Of a stretch of DNA of 64,000 bases, positions 12,288 to 24,269 are shown in pieces. Below the pieces are notes generated by a model. The model saw only the letters and a program-made list of their open reading frames with translations, had not been told where the DNA came from and did not search any database. A program made the translations under genes and the position numbers. How positions within the stretch are numbered: position 1 is the stretch's first letter; every line of letters begins with the position of its first letter. Origin of the DNA: Sipunculus nudus (Eukaryota > Annelida > Sipuncula > Golfingiida > Sipunculidae); assembly GCA_026874595.1 (NCBI GenBank), contig CM049317.1, forward strand, positions 22,706,882 through 22,770,881, given 5' to 3'.

Positions 12288-13514
12288 CAGATTTGTGTCC
12301 AAAAGTACTTTTATTCAAATAACTAGTACTCATGAGTACATTTAAGAGTACTTACTACTCATACTCGAGTACCCAGTAAGTATTTATAAAAACAAGTATT
12401 TCCATGAGTACTTACGAGTACTTGAAACATTATATATTTCGACTCTTGCTTACTAAATGAATGCCAAACATATAACAATCTACATTACAGTGATTGCCTG
12501 CTGCAATCAAGGCAATTGCACTATGACGGAGCCATAATTTACAGTGATAATGTACTTTTCCAAACAAGTTTATCACAGTTGGAAAACAATGGAATAATAG
12601 CTAACATCTAAAGAGATGACAGGGTTGGTTGCAGAGTTAGCATGTTCATCTGAGGATAATTATCGTTTAGTACCAACTAGACTGGTTAACACCAGACATA
12701 TCATTCGGTTCTCACTTGTCATTTTGTAAATACGGACATAGCTTCATAGGATAGCATCTGATCCCTGGTTTGGGATAACTTCGCCAACTTTCTTCAGAGT
12801 TATGAATTACAGGCTGTCAAATGATCCCACTTTACCTCTTTCCTTTGTTTTTTGTCAGTCCTTTTGTTTTTTTGGGGTTTTTTTTTGGAAATTTCTATTT
12901 TCCCAACTTTAAGTTTTGCGCTATAACTTGCAGTTTAAAAGTTGTGTTTTACGGAGAAATGTTATTCTTGCTGTTATCAGTAAACTATTATATCAATGTT
13001 TTAGCGCCTCTTAATCTCAAAACTGCAGGTATAAACTGGGTAAAACAGAAAGTTGAACAAATTTGTCATTCCATTATAATACTTTTTTTTACTCCACATT
13101 CATTTATTAGGAATGAGAATGAATAAACAGAGTGCGCTTTGGGTCCTAATTTTGTCCATTTTTTTCAATGGTATGTGCTTGACAGAATGCGCCTGATCAA
13201 TAATAGTATCTTAAACTACAGTGAGTAAGTGTTCAGTATTTTCGGAAAGATTCACCAGTCTCAGGGAGCAGGAAGGATGGACCGCACTTTTGAGACTCAT
13301 AGGTTCCTTAAATTATGAATTTAATTGTTTAATTGCATCATATAACATTTAATGTACATTTTGAAATGAATGTTTAGAACCAAATATTTTTTCGATCCCG
13401 AAGAGTATTCATGTATAACTCAACGACATAAGACACATAACACCTGAAGTACTCGTTCAAGTACCCAAGAGTAGAATTAGTGTACTCGGTACTCGTACTC
13501 GGACCCAAACTCTG
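12288..13514. mobile_element. Non-autonomous hAT-like element with subterminal AGTAC repeats
   Basis: The left end starts CAGATTTGTGTCC and the right end, read inward on the opposite strand, starts CAGAGTTTGGGTCC; both run on to AGTAC. CAGAG-type termini are usual for hAT elements. Just inside the termini are clusters of AGTAC/GAGTAC: seven in about 12300-12425 and five in about 13448-13498. The 8-bp flanks (GTGGTCAA and GTCGCCAG) match only partly, so the target duplication is decayed or absent. The interior (about 1.0 kb) has no recognisable transposase. Confidence 0.55.
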
Positions 13515-14239
13515 GTCGCCAGTGCCTTATCTAGTAACTACTTTTCAAAACCGTTTTTCTGTTTCTGCTCTTTGTAATATCACAGTACCATGGGTATTTC
13601 TTTCCATTAGTCCTCAAGTAAACTTGAGTGTTGCATGCTTATCTTATACATCATCCTCTTTAATAATTCTCCAACTTATGTATCAAGACCAAAATATCTC
13701 TGTTGTTGTTATCCACTGTAAGTGCCTCAAAAATATTGTTCATCTCATGTGAACCGTTTTGTTTTATTTATCTGGAATTGCACAGTTGTTTCGTGATACA
13801 TGCATGCAGTGCATGCGTTGTGCACCTTACTACTTAACTTCATTCCTCAGTGAGTCAAATATCCTGTAAATATTACTTCTTGTGCGCATATTAAATTCCA
13901 GATGTGTGAGACCCAAGATAGATAAAATAACCCTGAGCGTTGCAGGTCTGTAGCTATTTTTATCATTTTATTTTCGCGGTTAATGCCATCACATGTTTGA
14001 AGAAAGAAGGCCCCGGTTTGCCACAGAATACAATTTTTCTGTCATCTACTTAACTCTGATGAAACCATAAATGCCGAACAATAGATCCTTAGATACTTTA
14101 ATATGATTCAGCTGTACTTACAATTAAAAAAGGCTGAAAACAGAGAATCGTTTGAGGGAGCTCCATGATCTCTGTAACATGCCTTAGAAATTAGTTCAAC
14201 AGGAGTGGATGTGAATAATACATGGTTGTTGAAAATATA

Positions 14240-14292
14240 CCTCTCTCTCTCTCTCTCCCACTCCCTCTCTCCCTCTCTCTCTCTCTCTCTCT
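14240..14292. repeat. (CT)n microsatellite
   Basis: A CT-rich run broken by a few CC and CA steps. The minus-strand open frame over it (Arg-Glu repeats) is an artefact. Confidence 0.9.
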
Positions 14293-15309
14293 TATTATCG
14301 GAATATACCTTTGGTAATATATCACATATTCTTTAAATTTCCAATCAGTATGGATGTTATATATATGACATGTGAGATTGCAGGTTCCTGTGGAGTGAAA
14401 ATAATACTTCTCCTTAATAACAAAATATGGACACTGATAATTTTTCCAAATGAATACAACTCTAAACATTCTCAGATAGTGTATTCTTTTAGAATGTGCG
14501 GCTAATAAATATGCCTTTTTATGAATCAGCCTATAATGTACGCTTACTATTGGGATACTATACATTTCAATCCCTTATATCAAAATCAGGGTAGTTAAAA
14601 TCTAAGATATAACTTGGTTTCAGCAGTTTTGGGGATTGGTGTGACAGCAGGGTTGGCATAATGGCCATAGATAATGTTTTTTTTTACTACTCTAAAAGAA
14701 TGTATTGCCTAGTGAAACTACAGTCACAAAAGGTAAATGAATGAACCGTAGGAGGCCTTAACAAACTTGTCACAGCAAACACCGTTTAAAAACATCAGAA
14801 CAAACAATTATCTGTGGTTCATCAGGCGTGGCATTCAATGATCAGCCGCTGTATCAGAACCAAGGAAAATATCTGACGTTTAATGTTCTGTAGTTTTATA
14901 TACCTACTCTATGTTTTTATTAGAAATATATTCGCAATAATTAGAAACAGGAAAGTGGGTGAGAATCATCGCAAATAAAATATTGCATATGCATATCTAT
15001 TATGCTAGGTACAGATTAGAAATATTGTTTTTTCTTTGTATTATAAAAATAATGTCTCCGAAAGTGTTTAAACATAATAAAGTGATGCGATGTGAATTTA
15101 AGGACACTTCAGCAGGCATACCAGAAATGACCATTGAAACAACGCTTTTTTTAATTAATATTAGGTCTATATGGATCAATAATAACAAAACCGAAAACCG
15201 TAGTGGTTTGATATTTTCCTGTTCTCACTTGTACTATCATAATTTTAACATTTGCAAGACCAGCAATCGAACCGTTTAATATACGGTATATAATTTTTTT
15301 TATGTTTTT

Positions 15310-15489
15310 GTTCTGTGTGTTTATGTGAAGGATAAACCAAAAGAGAACTGGAAAGTACTGTTCGAAGTATATACAAAGGACATGTATGCGGCGCTTGAGG
15401 AAATAAATAGGACTCAATCCCTTTTCAAATTAAACCTTATTCATGTATTGTTACTGTCCATCGTTATATATTTTACGATGAGGAATTAG
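15310..15489 (+). pseudogene. Relic terminal exon related to the SnoaL-like gene
   Basis: The frame from 15310 reads VLCVYVKDKPKENWKVLFEV and goes on to a stop at 15487-15489. It aligns with the last exon of the 6739-11010 gene (VLGVYVKDPSAEKWRCSLKL), including the nucleotide run TATGTGAAGGAT. The acceptor is lost: the functional exon follows TTACAG, while here the bases just before GTTCTG are poly-T with no AG for about 40 bp. The open frame extends some 30 codons past the end of the parent protein. No matching upstream exons were found in 12-15.3 kb. Most likely a partial, decayed duplicate. Confidence 0.5.
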
Positions 15490-16222
15490 GTTTTTATTTT
15501 TTATGTACATATTTGTTTTTGAAAGATTTGATGCAACGCCGAAATTATGGCCGCAGTTCAGTTGCTAATATGCACTATTCCCATTTTCACAATCGATCAT
15601 TTTGCAGGCGTGACGCCTGTACTCAGTCAACCTTCGTTAATCGTTACAATTACAATAATATATCAATTTAATATCTTTGTCAATATATTTAAATTTAAAA
15701 CTGGTAAAAGTATACGGCATGTTCTATGGTCACGAGATATAGTTTCTGCCGAACAGATGATATCTAGGTCAGTTAATTCATATTTTTTAGATAAATTGTT
15801 AGTCTAGAACAACTGTAACTTACCACTATTCTGAGTGTTTCGTTTTATTTTCAACAACATAATGATCAGTGTTTTGAGATATTCGTATACACTGTAAAAG
15901 AGCAAATGTGCCACAACATTACATAAAATACATCAATATTTTAAGCCAATCCAAAAAAAAAATAGCTTTAGTATTTATTAAAGAAATACAACAATTATTC
16001 GATCCCCCCCCCATGCCTCAAGCTAGTACGGTAACAATCAAAGAAATCGCCGCATTTTACAATGACATTACTTATTTTTCTTAAAGTGGTTACTATGTGA
16101 GGTTACTTTCACCTGGATTCTCATCACTATTGCGCACGCAGGTCAAATTACAGTAATGATGGTCAGGACTCTGCCACGACACAGCAATAAGATCGTTAAA
16201 ATACGACTTTCACGAAATTAAA

Positions 16223-16678
16223 CTATAACATCAGCAGAAACTGATAGAAGCCTTCAGCCAAAACAACGGTGTGTACGAGTGGTAACAGTAACAATAACGA
16301 CACATCTGTCCTCATATGGATGTATATCTGTCCATATTCCTCTTGGTCAATTGGTAAATTTGAACCAGAGATGCATGTAATTCCCCTGATTATATAGGTA
16401 CAGAGGTGATCTGGATCTTTATGGCGATAATTGAGTGGTGAATTGCCTGTAAAATGAGATGCCATTAGCAACACAGAGGGCTCAAATGACCCATCAATCA
16501 CACTTTGTTTGATAATGATCCAACTAGTTGTTCCCGATAAAACGTTTTCTGTAAATGACTCTGTGTCCTTGAGAATTAGGTCAACGTGATAATCTTCCAA
16601 TTTAACCGAAATTTTGTTGACACGAATCAGCCTATAAGAGAAGAAGCACCTGTGCTTAATTCTGCCTAGACATGGCAA
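16223..16678 (-). CDS. Unrecognised open frame or exon
   Basis: A 151-codon minus-strand frame with a fairly even amino-acid mix, in a region where most frames are broken. An acceptor-like TTCTCTTATAG occurs about 45 bases inside the frame, so the coding part may be an exon starting near 16633. The last third is leucine-rich and could be a membrane segment. No motif was recognised. A chance frame is possible. Confidence 0.2.
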   Translation of the reverse strand: MPCLGRIKHRCFFSYRLIRVNKISVKLEDYHVDLILKDTESFTENVLSGTTSWIIIKQSVIDGSFEPSVLLMASHFTGNSPLNYRHKDPDHLCTYIIRGITCISGSNLPIDQEEYGQIYIHMRTDVSLLLLLPLVHTVVLAEGFYQFLLML

Positions 16679-18449
16679 AAATTAAAAATCGGGATAAAAT
16701 CTAAAAATTCAGATAATGTAGATAGCGCATCAGTCTATATAGGCTCCGGACGAAAAAGCATTTCAAATTCAGTGGCTAATGTTAAGTAAGTTATGATACG
16801 TAATTGTCTGACACAGTATGACCTTGACAAGATTACAGGTGCAAGGGTACACTTATGGATAAGAATCGGGCATGTTTATTAAAAGTGAATGGAATAACTC
16901 AGTTCTTAACTTTGTAACATATAAAAAAAAATTCTAATTGTTTTCTTTTCAACATCTCTTTCAATAACATGATTGCTTAAAACATTATTTGTTGCTTGAC
17001 ATAATAAGTTTAATAATTATATTCTATTAAATTAATTTAGAAATTATATTTTCAAAGAATGAGTTATCAAAATATATGTATCATGAAACATTCAGATCTG
17101 CTCGATTTAAATTGACTTATGCGTTAAGGTACCTTAGCTTACGAAGAGACAGCTAGATGGCGCTCCAGCTGCAATAAATACAGCCACCTGCCACAGCCAT
17201 GCACGTCAACGAGAAACAGGGTATAGCAATTTTTTTTAAAGCTAATCCAAAGAGCGATTTTTCAGGGTAGGTATGAAATAGCTTAAAAAAAACTAAATTT
17301 TTGTAGACTCATACCAAATCAAGCGCAAATGCAGCCACGAAAGCCCATTAAGACCAATTTTGACTGTACTTCTTATCCGATCTTATATTATAATAAACCG
17401 AATATTGGTAATAATTTAATAAAAAAAATGCTCTAGTAAGCAGCGCCTCCCTAGGCACATCAGTATTTGGTTCTAACAGCTACTTTTATCACATAGGAAA
17501 AAATAAATTATGAATAAAGCCACACGCAATATATATATACCCTGTCGAGGAAAGCTCTGCTAATCTGGCGTTACTGGCACTTTATGACATATGTGTATAT
17601 ATGTTTAATAAAAGTTTGAGGAAATGGTCAAACATTTCTTCCCTAACTTCCTTTTTATCCCAAAAACTTCCCTAATTTTCCGGATATTCCTCTTAACTTC
17701 CCTGGGAATGGAGGAAATACCTAAGTTTGGAATACCGTACAAACGTTATTTTTTTTTTGTTAATTTAAGGAATAGAACTGACATTAAAAACACCCAATAA
17801 ATATCTTAATTATTAACACTTATATGCAATAGAACAGACGTAGCATGATCTGTACAATGTAAACATATTAATGGTTCCTGTTTTAGTCACAGCTGGAAGC
17901 ATACAAAATCAAACAATGCATGTCAATCGGCCGGGTTTTGAATCTGTTAGGACTTGTTTTAATCGATTAAATATCAACTGAAATTGAAATGGTAAAATGG
18001 AATTTGAATCCATTGTAAAGCCTCCGGGGAAAAGTTTCCAGTTCCTGCCAAGTCACCTGCCTAGAGATTTCGCGAAATCAGCCTGTTGTTAATCTGACAG
18101 GGAGAACTTCATATAAATTGTATTAAACCCCACAAATATCGGTAAGATGATTTTTTTCCACGTCTACTGTTTCCTAACCTTGCAATGAAAGTAATTAATT
18201 TTTATTAAAGAATGCAATGCTATATTTCGATTTTTTTATCTGTTGTATTACACTGAGTAAATATCATATCAGAATAATTATCTGACAAATGCAATCATTA
18301 AGCACATCAGAGTGGTACCAAATACTAAGATAACAAAGCCGTACATTAATCGTGTTCTATGCTTAGTTGCTTGTTTTTTTTTAATGGGAAATGTATTCTT
18401 TGTTTTCTATAAAACAATAAGGCTGTGTGTGTCATTTTATGAGTCGAAG

Positions 18450-18700
18450 ATGAAGACAGCGGCGGGGCTTTTATTTTATCTGGTGTCTAAATGCGCCTCC
18501 TTGGAATTAAATGATGCTGGACATACCGGTATTTTCTTTTAAATAATTTACTTCAAATAAATAAATTTCACAAAATGCAGCACAATAATGCTCTTTTTTC
18601 ATTCAGCACGTTAATTATTGTATATTAAGGTATTCTAAATAATGTATGTTTTAGCGTGTTATAGTTTATTTTTTTCAAATATATCCGCATACATGCATGC

Positions 18701-18735
<35 letters not shown>

Positions 18736-20942
18736 TGTGTGTGTGTGTGATTATCTACACATATCCATGTACACGAACACATACATATTCATATACAGTA
18801 ATACCAATATATATTGATTTATGCATAAACATATATCATCAGGCATTTTCAATTTTTTGCAAGATTCGGCCAATTCAAATCAGGTTTACGGAGCATACCG
18901 GAATTTCTTTGGTGCATATTCTTGTTGATTCATAACGTACAGTTAAACCATGTTGCATTTCGTATTAAACAACCAATATTTACTATGCAATTGTGAGTAA
19001 CAATGTATTGATTCACGGGAAAATATAACGGTTTCATCGTAAAATATATTACCTTGTCATATTCTAGTTATCCTGGAGCATTCATACGGCTGTTCGCCAC
19101 GGGGTAGCATTGATTATCCACACCAATGTGCAGTTCTAGATACAAGAATATGTTTTATATATGGGCCTTGGTTTAAAGCTGGGAACAGGGGCACGTGTCC
19201 TCATCCCCTTAAGAGGGGTAGTCACAAATAGCGATTATGTAGAAGGGAATTTTGGAGATGTTGAGCGGGTATTCTTATTTCGGGGAGTTCTTTCGGCAAT
19301 GCTTTGAACAGCCCCATTCACATTTCATCAGCTAACAAGACCATTTTTTGTTATATAATTTAAGATATAAAACAAGTGTATTGGAATGAATGGTCGCAAT
19401 GGTCCAAGTGTGCCCGCGGCTTGGAAACAAAACATCGCTATCGTACGACGGGCACCGGAAAACTGGATGGGTTTCAAGTGCAACAACAAGAAGAGAGCAT
19501 TGTCTGTGATTATGATACGTCATTTTCGGTGGACCAAGATCACGTGCAAGGAATTCTGGGACGGAAGAGTGAGAAATCGACAAGAACATCTGTCATAAAT
19601 ACAAATAATGAGAAAAACTTCATCTCTACTGATCCTCCATGGGATGTCCGTAACCTATCAAAAAAGGTTAATGTGGGATCTACCAAAAAGTCTAGGCGAC
19701 AAACCAGAGGTTCTTCAAGCGTTTTCATGGAGAGAAGTTTTAAAAAGACGGATAAACACAAATCGGCAAAACCCCAAATCAATACTGAGCACAAATCGGA
19801 AAATGTGTCCAATACGACTGAAAGATTTCAAGATGTTACTTCTAAAGAAAGCCTTGAATGTCAACGTAAAGTAAAAAGTGAGTTTAATTATGTGATACAT
19901 AAACTATCGATATTACATTGTAAGGGTATAATATAAATAAATTTGGTGAACTGAATGATCAGTTATTATCCAGAATTAGCCATGGTCAATGACGTCAATA
20001 GGGTAAGTTGTAACTACTGGGAATTATACCGGCCACGTCAGAATAGGTTAGTCGAGGCACATAAATATATTTTACAAATTATATAAATCTATTTTATATA
20101 TTTATATATATATATGTATATATACACATGTATATATACATTTCTAATTGACTGTGCATGGCATTCAATCGAGTAAACAGTCCTCCAAAATAAGAGGTTT
20201 AGTTTTGAAGTATCGAGAATTATTCCAAGTGTGTACTTGGGAGTAAGCCATGTTGCAATTTTTTCTTCCGTAAATCCTGAGTTATTTGATAATTCATGGA
20301 AAGTTTACGAAGATCTTTTGTAACACCATCAATCCGGAACTACGCCAGTGTATACAGCTGTTTGACTAAGCTCATGAAAAAACCCGTCCCCAATGAACCA
20401 GGCCAAATCCACATGACCCTTTTTATTAACACAAGAACGACAACGTGCTAGCATGCTTAAAACATATTAAAATATAACGTGATGCTGTACTAAAATACCT
20501 TAGATATGAAGGTTAATGAATTGTTTAAAAGTACTCTTGTTTTCCCAACAGATATACATTGCCCTTCTCATTTTCAACACAAGTCAGCCTGTGGACGCCA
20601 ATTTTGGAATGGCACACAAAGGTCATCCTGTTATAGGCTGGCGACACTCCCCATCTATTGGTCGGCGGCAAAAACTATGTGCAAAATAAGCGGAGCAGCT
20701 CTTGTCAGCATAGAATCGCTTGTGGAGCAGACATTCTTGGAGAACTTCATCATGGAATTTGGTAATATAGTCCGTTCCACGACCCCTGTCCACATAATTT
20801 TCGCGATTGTCTTCAGAAAAGACACACTTTACAAAACAAAACTTGCACTAGTGACAGAAAGAAGAAAATGGGAATTTTTTTGTTCCATACCTGTTTATGA
20901 TAAAAAATAGTATTACCTTTACGGCCTTGTTGAAAAGTAAAT

Positions 20943-20993
<51 letters not shown>

Positions 20994-21729
20994 TCATTGC
21001 GTGACTATTTATTTATGACGTTGTGACGTAATAATTAAGTGCGTGCACGAGCAGAATACAAGCCTCGCTTAAACAGGGATCGGCAGCTCTTGAGTATTGG
21101 CCCCCTGTTCATGTGTGCGTAACGTCTATTATGACGTAATCACCGATTCCCTGCCATGTCAAGTTCATGGTTTGGCTGTAAGATGTTGCTCAAGGATAGT
21201 TGAATAGATGAATAGGTTCTCACAGATTGATTGCAAATTGTCTTCTGGAAAATGACATAAGGTAGGCTATTATTTACAAAATAGTTAATTGTGCATTTTT
21301 TTTTTATTTCTGCCCTAGGGGCAATAAGAATTGGCGTTCTTTTACTTGCCAATCATAATCACGACGAAACTGGTGGTCAGGTCTGGAGGAACGGATGGTA
21401 GTTTGTAGTGCTACCATTATCCATTTGAACGTAGTTCGTCATTTTGAATTGAAGCAAATGTAAATCAGTGTAAAAACTGAATGTGAACAAGGTCAATTTT
21501 TAGTAATGTAAATTAATATGCATGTTTATAAAATCAGCTGTTTAACTTTTGTCCAAAACTTTCTGTATGCATACGACTAACATGTTAAAAATGGCTTATC
21601 AGCTATCTAGATCTGTACAAGTATAATGTTCATGACCAGTTTATGAGTTTGTACGTGTAGGTGTTTTATACCTTTTTTCTCTTCTGTCTAATGGCAATGT
21701 TACCCTAGGTATATTGATGTTATTAAGTG

Positions 21730-21770
<41 letters not shown>

Positions 21771-22593
21771 TATATGAGTCAAAATCTTTCGTCGGTTGCT
21801 TACTTATCCCCCCCCCCCTTCCAGGAGTGCAAAACAATCGAATACAAAGTTATTTTTTTTTGTTCCTCTGACCGTGTTGTTACTGGATCCCAAATATGGC
21901 TGAATTTCAAAATCTAAGTGGTACAATATTACTCAAAGTTGACTGATTTGCCCCTGGTATTTATTTTTTACCTTGACCTACTTTCAAAGGTCGTGCAAAC
22001 CAAATTACCGGTAGGCTAGCCTCTCATCTATGGATTTTTATCCTGCCGGAAAATTCGGTAGAAACAATGACGGAACCAAAAAAAAAGGTTTATTTACAAC
22101 CTATCTTTCCTTTTTTTATCATTTCTGACTCCAATAACAATCCTGGAGACGAAATCAGAAGTGACCAAAATGCCAGGAAAAATCTGGTAATCTGTAGGGG
22201 AAACCGATAGGTGTGCGGACATTTGCCAGCCCGTGTGACATTTAGACTGTTCAGACCGCTTACTAAAATCGGCCGGTATAAAAGAATGGTGGAAGGGTTA
22301 ACGGCTTTATAGCTCAGTTGCGGGGGGGGGGGGTTGTTTTGCGAGTACAAACAATAAAACATCTGGTTTTGTTATTAGACGAGGGAACAGAAGGGATGTG
22401 GAGGTGGACAGAGACTGGAGATACAATTCACTACGTCAACTGGAGATCTTCACAGCCAGACAATAACGGAAGAGGGGGAAAGCAAGAAAACTACCTTTCT
22501 CTCGAAAAGTCAAGACACGGTTATCAGTGGAACGATGCTGAACCCACCTTGAATCATTATTATATCTGTGAAACAAACGGCATAGAGGAATGA
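18450..22593 (+). CDS. Secreted thrombospondin-type-1 / C-type lectin protein
   Basis: Exons all join in phase 1: 18450-18528 (signal peptide MKTAAGLLFYLVSKCAS), 19068-19217 (Cys-bearing module, GCSP..QCAV..RICF..GTCP), 19365-19877 (TSR-like WNEWSQWSKC, then a basic Ser/Lys/Thr-rich linker), 20552-20761 (first half of a C-type lectin domain: HCPSHF, SSCYRLA, WSAAKTMC, GAALVSIES) and 22379-22593 (second half: MWRWTETG, QPDN, WND, YICE, then stop). The piece normally carrying WIGL is missing between the last two exons; 21319-21372 is a weak phase-1 candidate (AIRIGVLLLANHNHDET). Without it the product is 388 residues, with it 406. QPD and WND are the Ca2+/galactose-type signature. Both Cys of the second CTLD disulfide are absent. 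Likely a secreted lectin; an immune role is only inferred. The second exon and the candidate middle exon are the least certain. Confidence 0.65.
18700..18732. repeat. (TA)n microsatellite
   Basis: Alternating TA followed by a short (TG)n run, in intron 1 of the lectin gene. Confidence 0.9.
20944..20988. repeat. (TA)n microsatellite
   Basis: Alternating TA in the lectin gene intron after the first CTLD exon. Confidence 0.9.
21319..21372 (+). other. Candidate middle exon of the C-type lectin domain
   Basis: It follows a strong polypyrimidine tract and CCCTAG. With a weak donor GTGGTC at 21373 it is 54 bp and phase 1-1, so it inserts without disturbing the frame between the two CTLD exons. The peptide AIRIGVLLLANHNHDET ends just before EGTEGMWRW, where CTLDs usually have WIGL followed by a loop. 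It has Arg in place of the usual Trp. A skipped or unrelated sequence is quite possible. Confidence 0.3.
21731..21767. repeat. (TA)n microsatellite
   Basis: Alternating TA in the intron before the last lectin exon. Confidence 0.9.
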
Positions 22594-23215
22594 ATTATCA
22601 TTCTTTCATCTGTGAAATATGGAGACATTAAATTAAGTTTTGATATTAATATTTGAGTTGTCCGTGCTGTGAAATCTAATCAATATCTGGATCATATTAT
22701 TTAGCACCGCCCATTGGTGACAAAAAAAATGAAAAAAAACCGTTCAAACGTTTGTCACCACGGATGTAGGGAGGTGGGTAGGGGGTTGGGTGTGGGGGTG
22801 AGGTGGTATAAATGCCCCCTACTTTTCAGCAACAGGGAATGATCAATGTAATAATCCCCTGCTATTCAAAGAATAAGATTTGTATATTGGAACTAAACTA
22901 TGTTTGTAATTCGAATGATCGGATTTATTTCTCCATTCCTCAGTGTCACCAGAAAATCGGTGACAATATGTACGGTGTTTTGTATCTTAGTTTAACGAAG
23001 TCTGTTCTCTATTGATATTGACGTGAAGCGTCATCCTAAAGCGTTGACAGGTCCTGATTGTATATATATTGTGTATTCTTGTATGAAATCCCATCGGCCA
23101 TCAGCTGATTTATCTGTGTCACGCATTACGTGTATCACATCTGGTATGTGGGTCGCCATGGTGACGCTAGCAGTCATACTAGATCACATATATCCTTATA
23201 TGGGACACTTGAGCC
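22594..23215. other. 3' flank of the lectin gene
   Basis: Non-coding. ATTAAA occurs about 35 bp after the lectin stop codon and may serve as the cleavage signal. A G-rich stretch lies at about 22765-22803. Confidence 0.35.
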
Positions 23216-23220
23216 ATAAG

Positions 23221-23456
23221 CCAATCAGAGAACCGGATCGCCGTACACAGTGCACAGGCGATTGTGACGTCAGAGTTCAGGGAGAGGCGCGGGACGCTGC
23301 TTCAGTTGGGTCTTGAAGCTCGCACGCACGGCATAAAGGGCATTGAAACGCTTAAACCCGCCAGGAACGGCATAGAAGCAAGCTTCTACATGAGGCAAGG
23401 GCCCAGCTCACGAGATCACAGCCGTGCTGCCGACAGAGCATCGTATTGGCGGTAAA
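23221..23456 (+). promoter_or_regulatory. Possible promoter and non-coding first exon
   Basis: A locally GC- and CpG-rich block in AT-rich surroundings. It has CCAAT at 23221-23225, a perfect CRE TGACGTCA at 23265-23272 and a consensus donor GTAAGTG starting at 23457. No downstream coding exon joining this donor was found before 30 kb. A GC-rich transposon fragment is the alternative. Confidence 0.3.
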
Positions 23457-24269
23457 GTAAGTGCGCACGCGTCACCTGCCGGCCTAGTTCAGCTTGACCT
23501 AGATACATAATCGCTGTAAGCCGTGAAACAATTGCTACACGAGTAAGGTTAAGGACTCTAAGCTCATATGTAAACAAAGAGAGCTATTACCATTCATGTG
23601 AACATAAACCTACCGGGGTCGCTGTCAAGCAAGATCAGTTGAAGATCGCTAAACTCAGAAAGACTATATGGTACTAACCATACGCTAGATTCTACACAAA
23701 ACAGTAACCAGAGATCTCTGAAGGAACTGGACTTTATTGTTTTTATACAAACCATGGACTCAGTAAATATCCTGTATTTTTAATGTGAAGGACTGTCGTA
23801 TTGACACATCAACGCACACACACTCACATCTTTGTCTCTGTATGTATTGTCTTGAATTATATTTGTGAATTTAACCTGATGTCTCATAGTTTCTATTGAT
23901 CTGGGTGTATGATTGTCTGGTATTTTTATACACGTCCTTAAAAGAACCTGGAAATGTCACCTGTAATGACCGGGATCTAATTCCTTGATTAGTGAAATCA
24001 AGTGGCGAGCGTAAACCCATCCTATTGTTTTATAGGATATATCCGTTGTAAAGTTATCACGTTAAGTCAGGGGTGACACTCAGTTTGATATAAAATATTA
24101 TATATCTGAGTCTGGCTTAGAATTATTCTTTTTTTCTGAAAGCATGGTACCTTCTTTTTATAAAAGAAAACATTCTTCGTTGTAATATATTTGAAATGAG
24201 TTAAACAGATTTCACTGATATGTAATTGGAGCAAATGAGAAATTTCAGTATTGATAGATTAAAATAAAA

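Noticed and set aside
11938-16678. Similar peptides ASQFTGSSLINF (minus, near 12120) and ASHFTGNSPLNY (minus, near 16450)
   Set aside because: Resemblance is limited to about twelve residues, does not extend in DNA or protein, and both frames are otherwise unrecognised.
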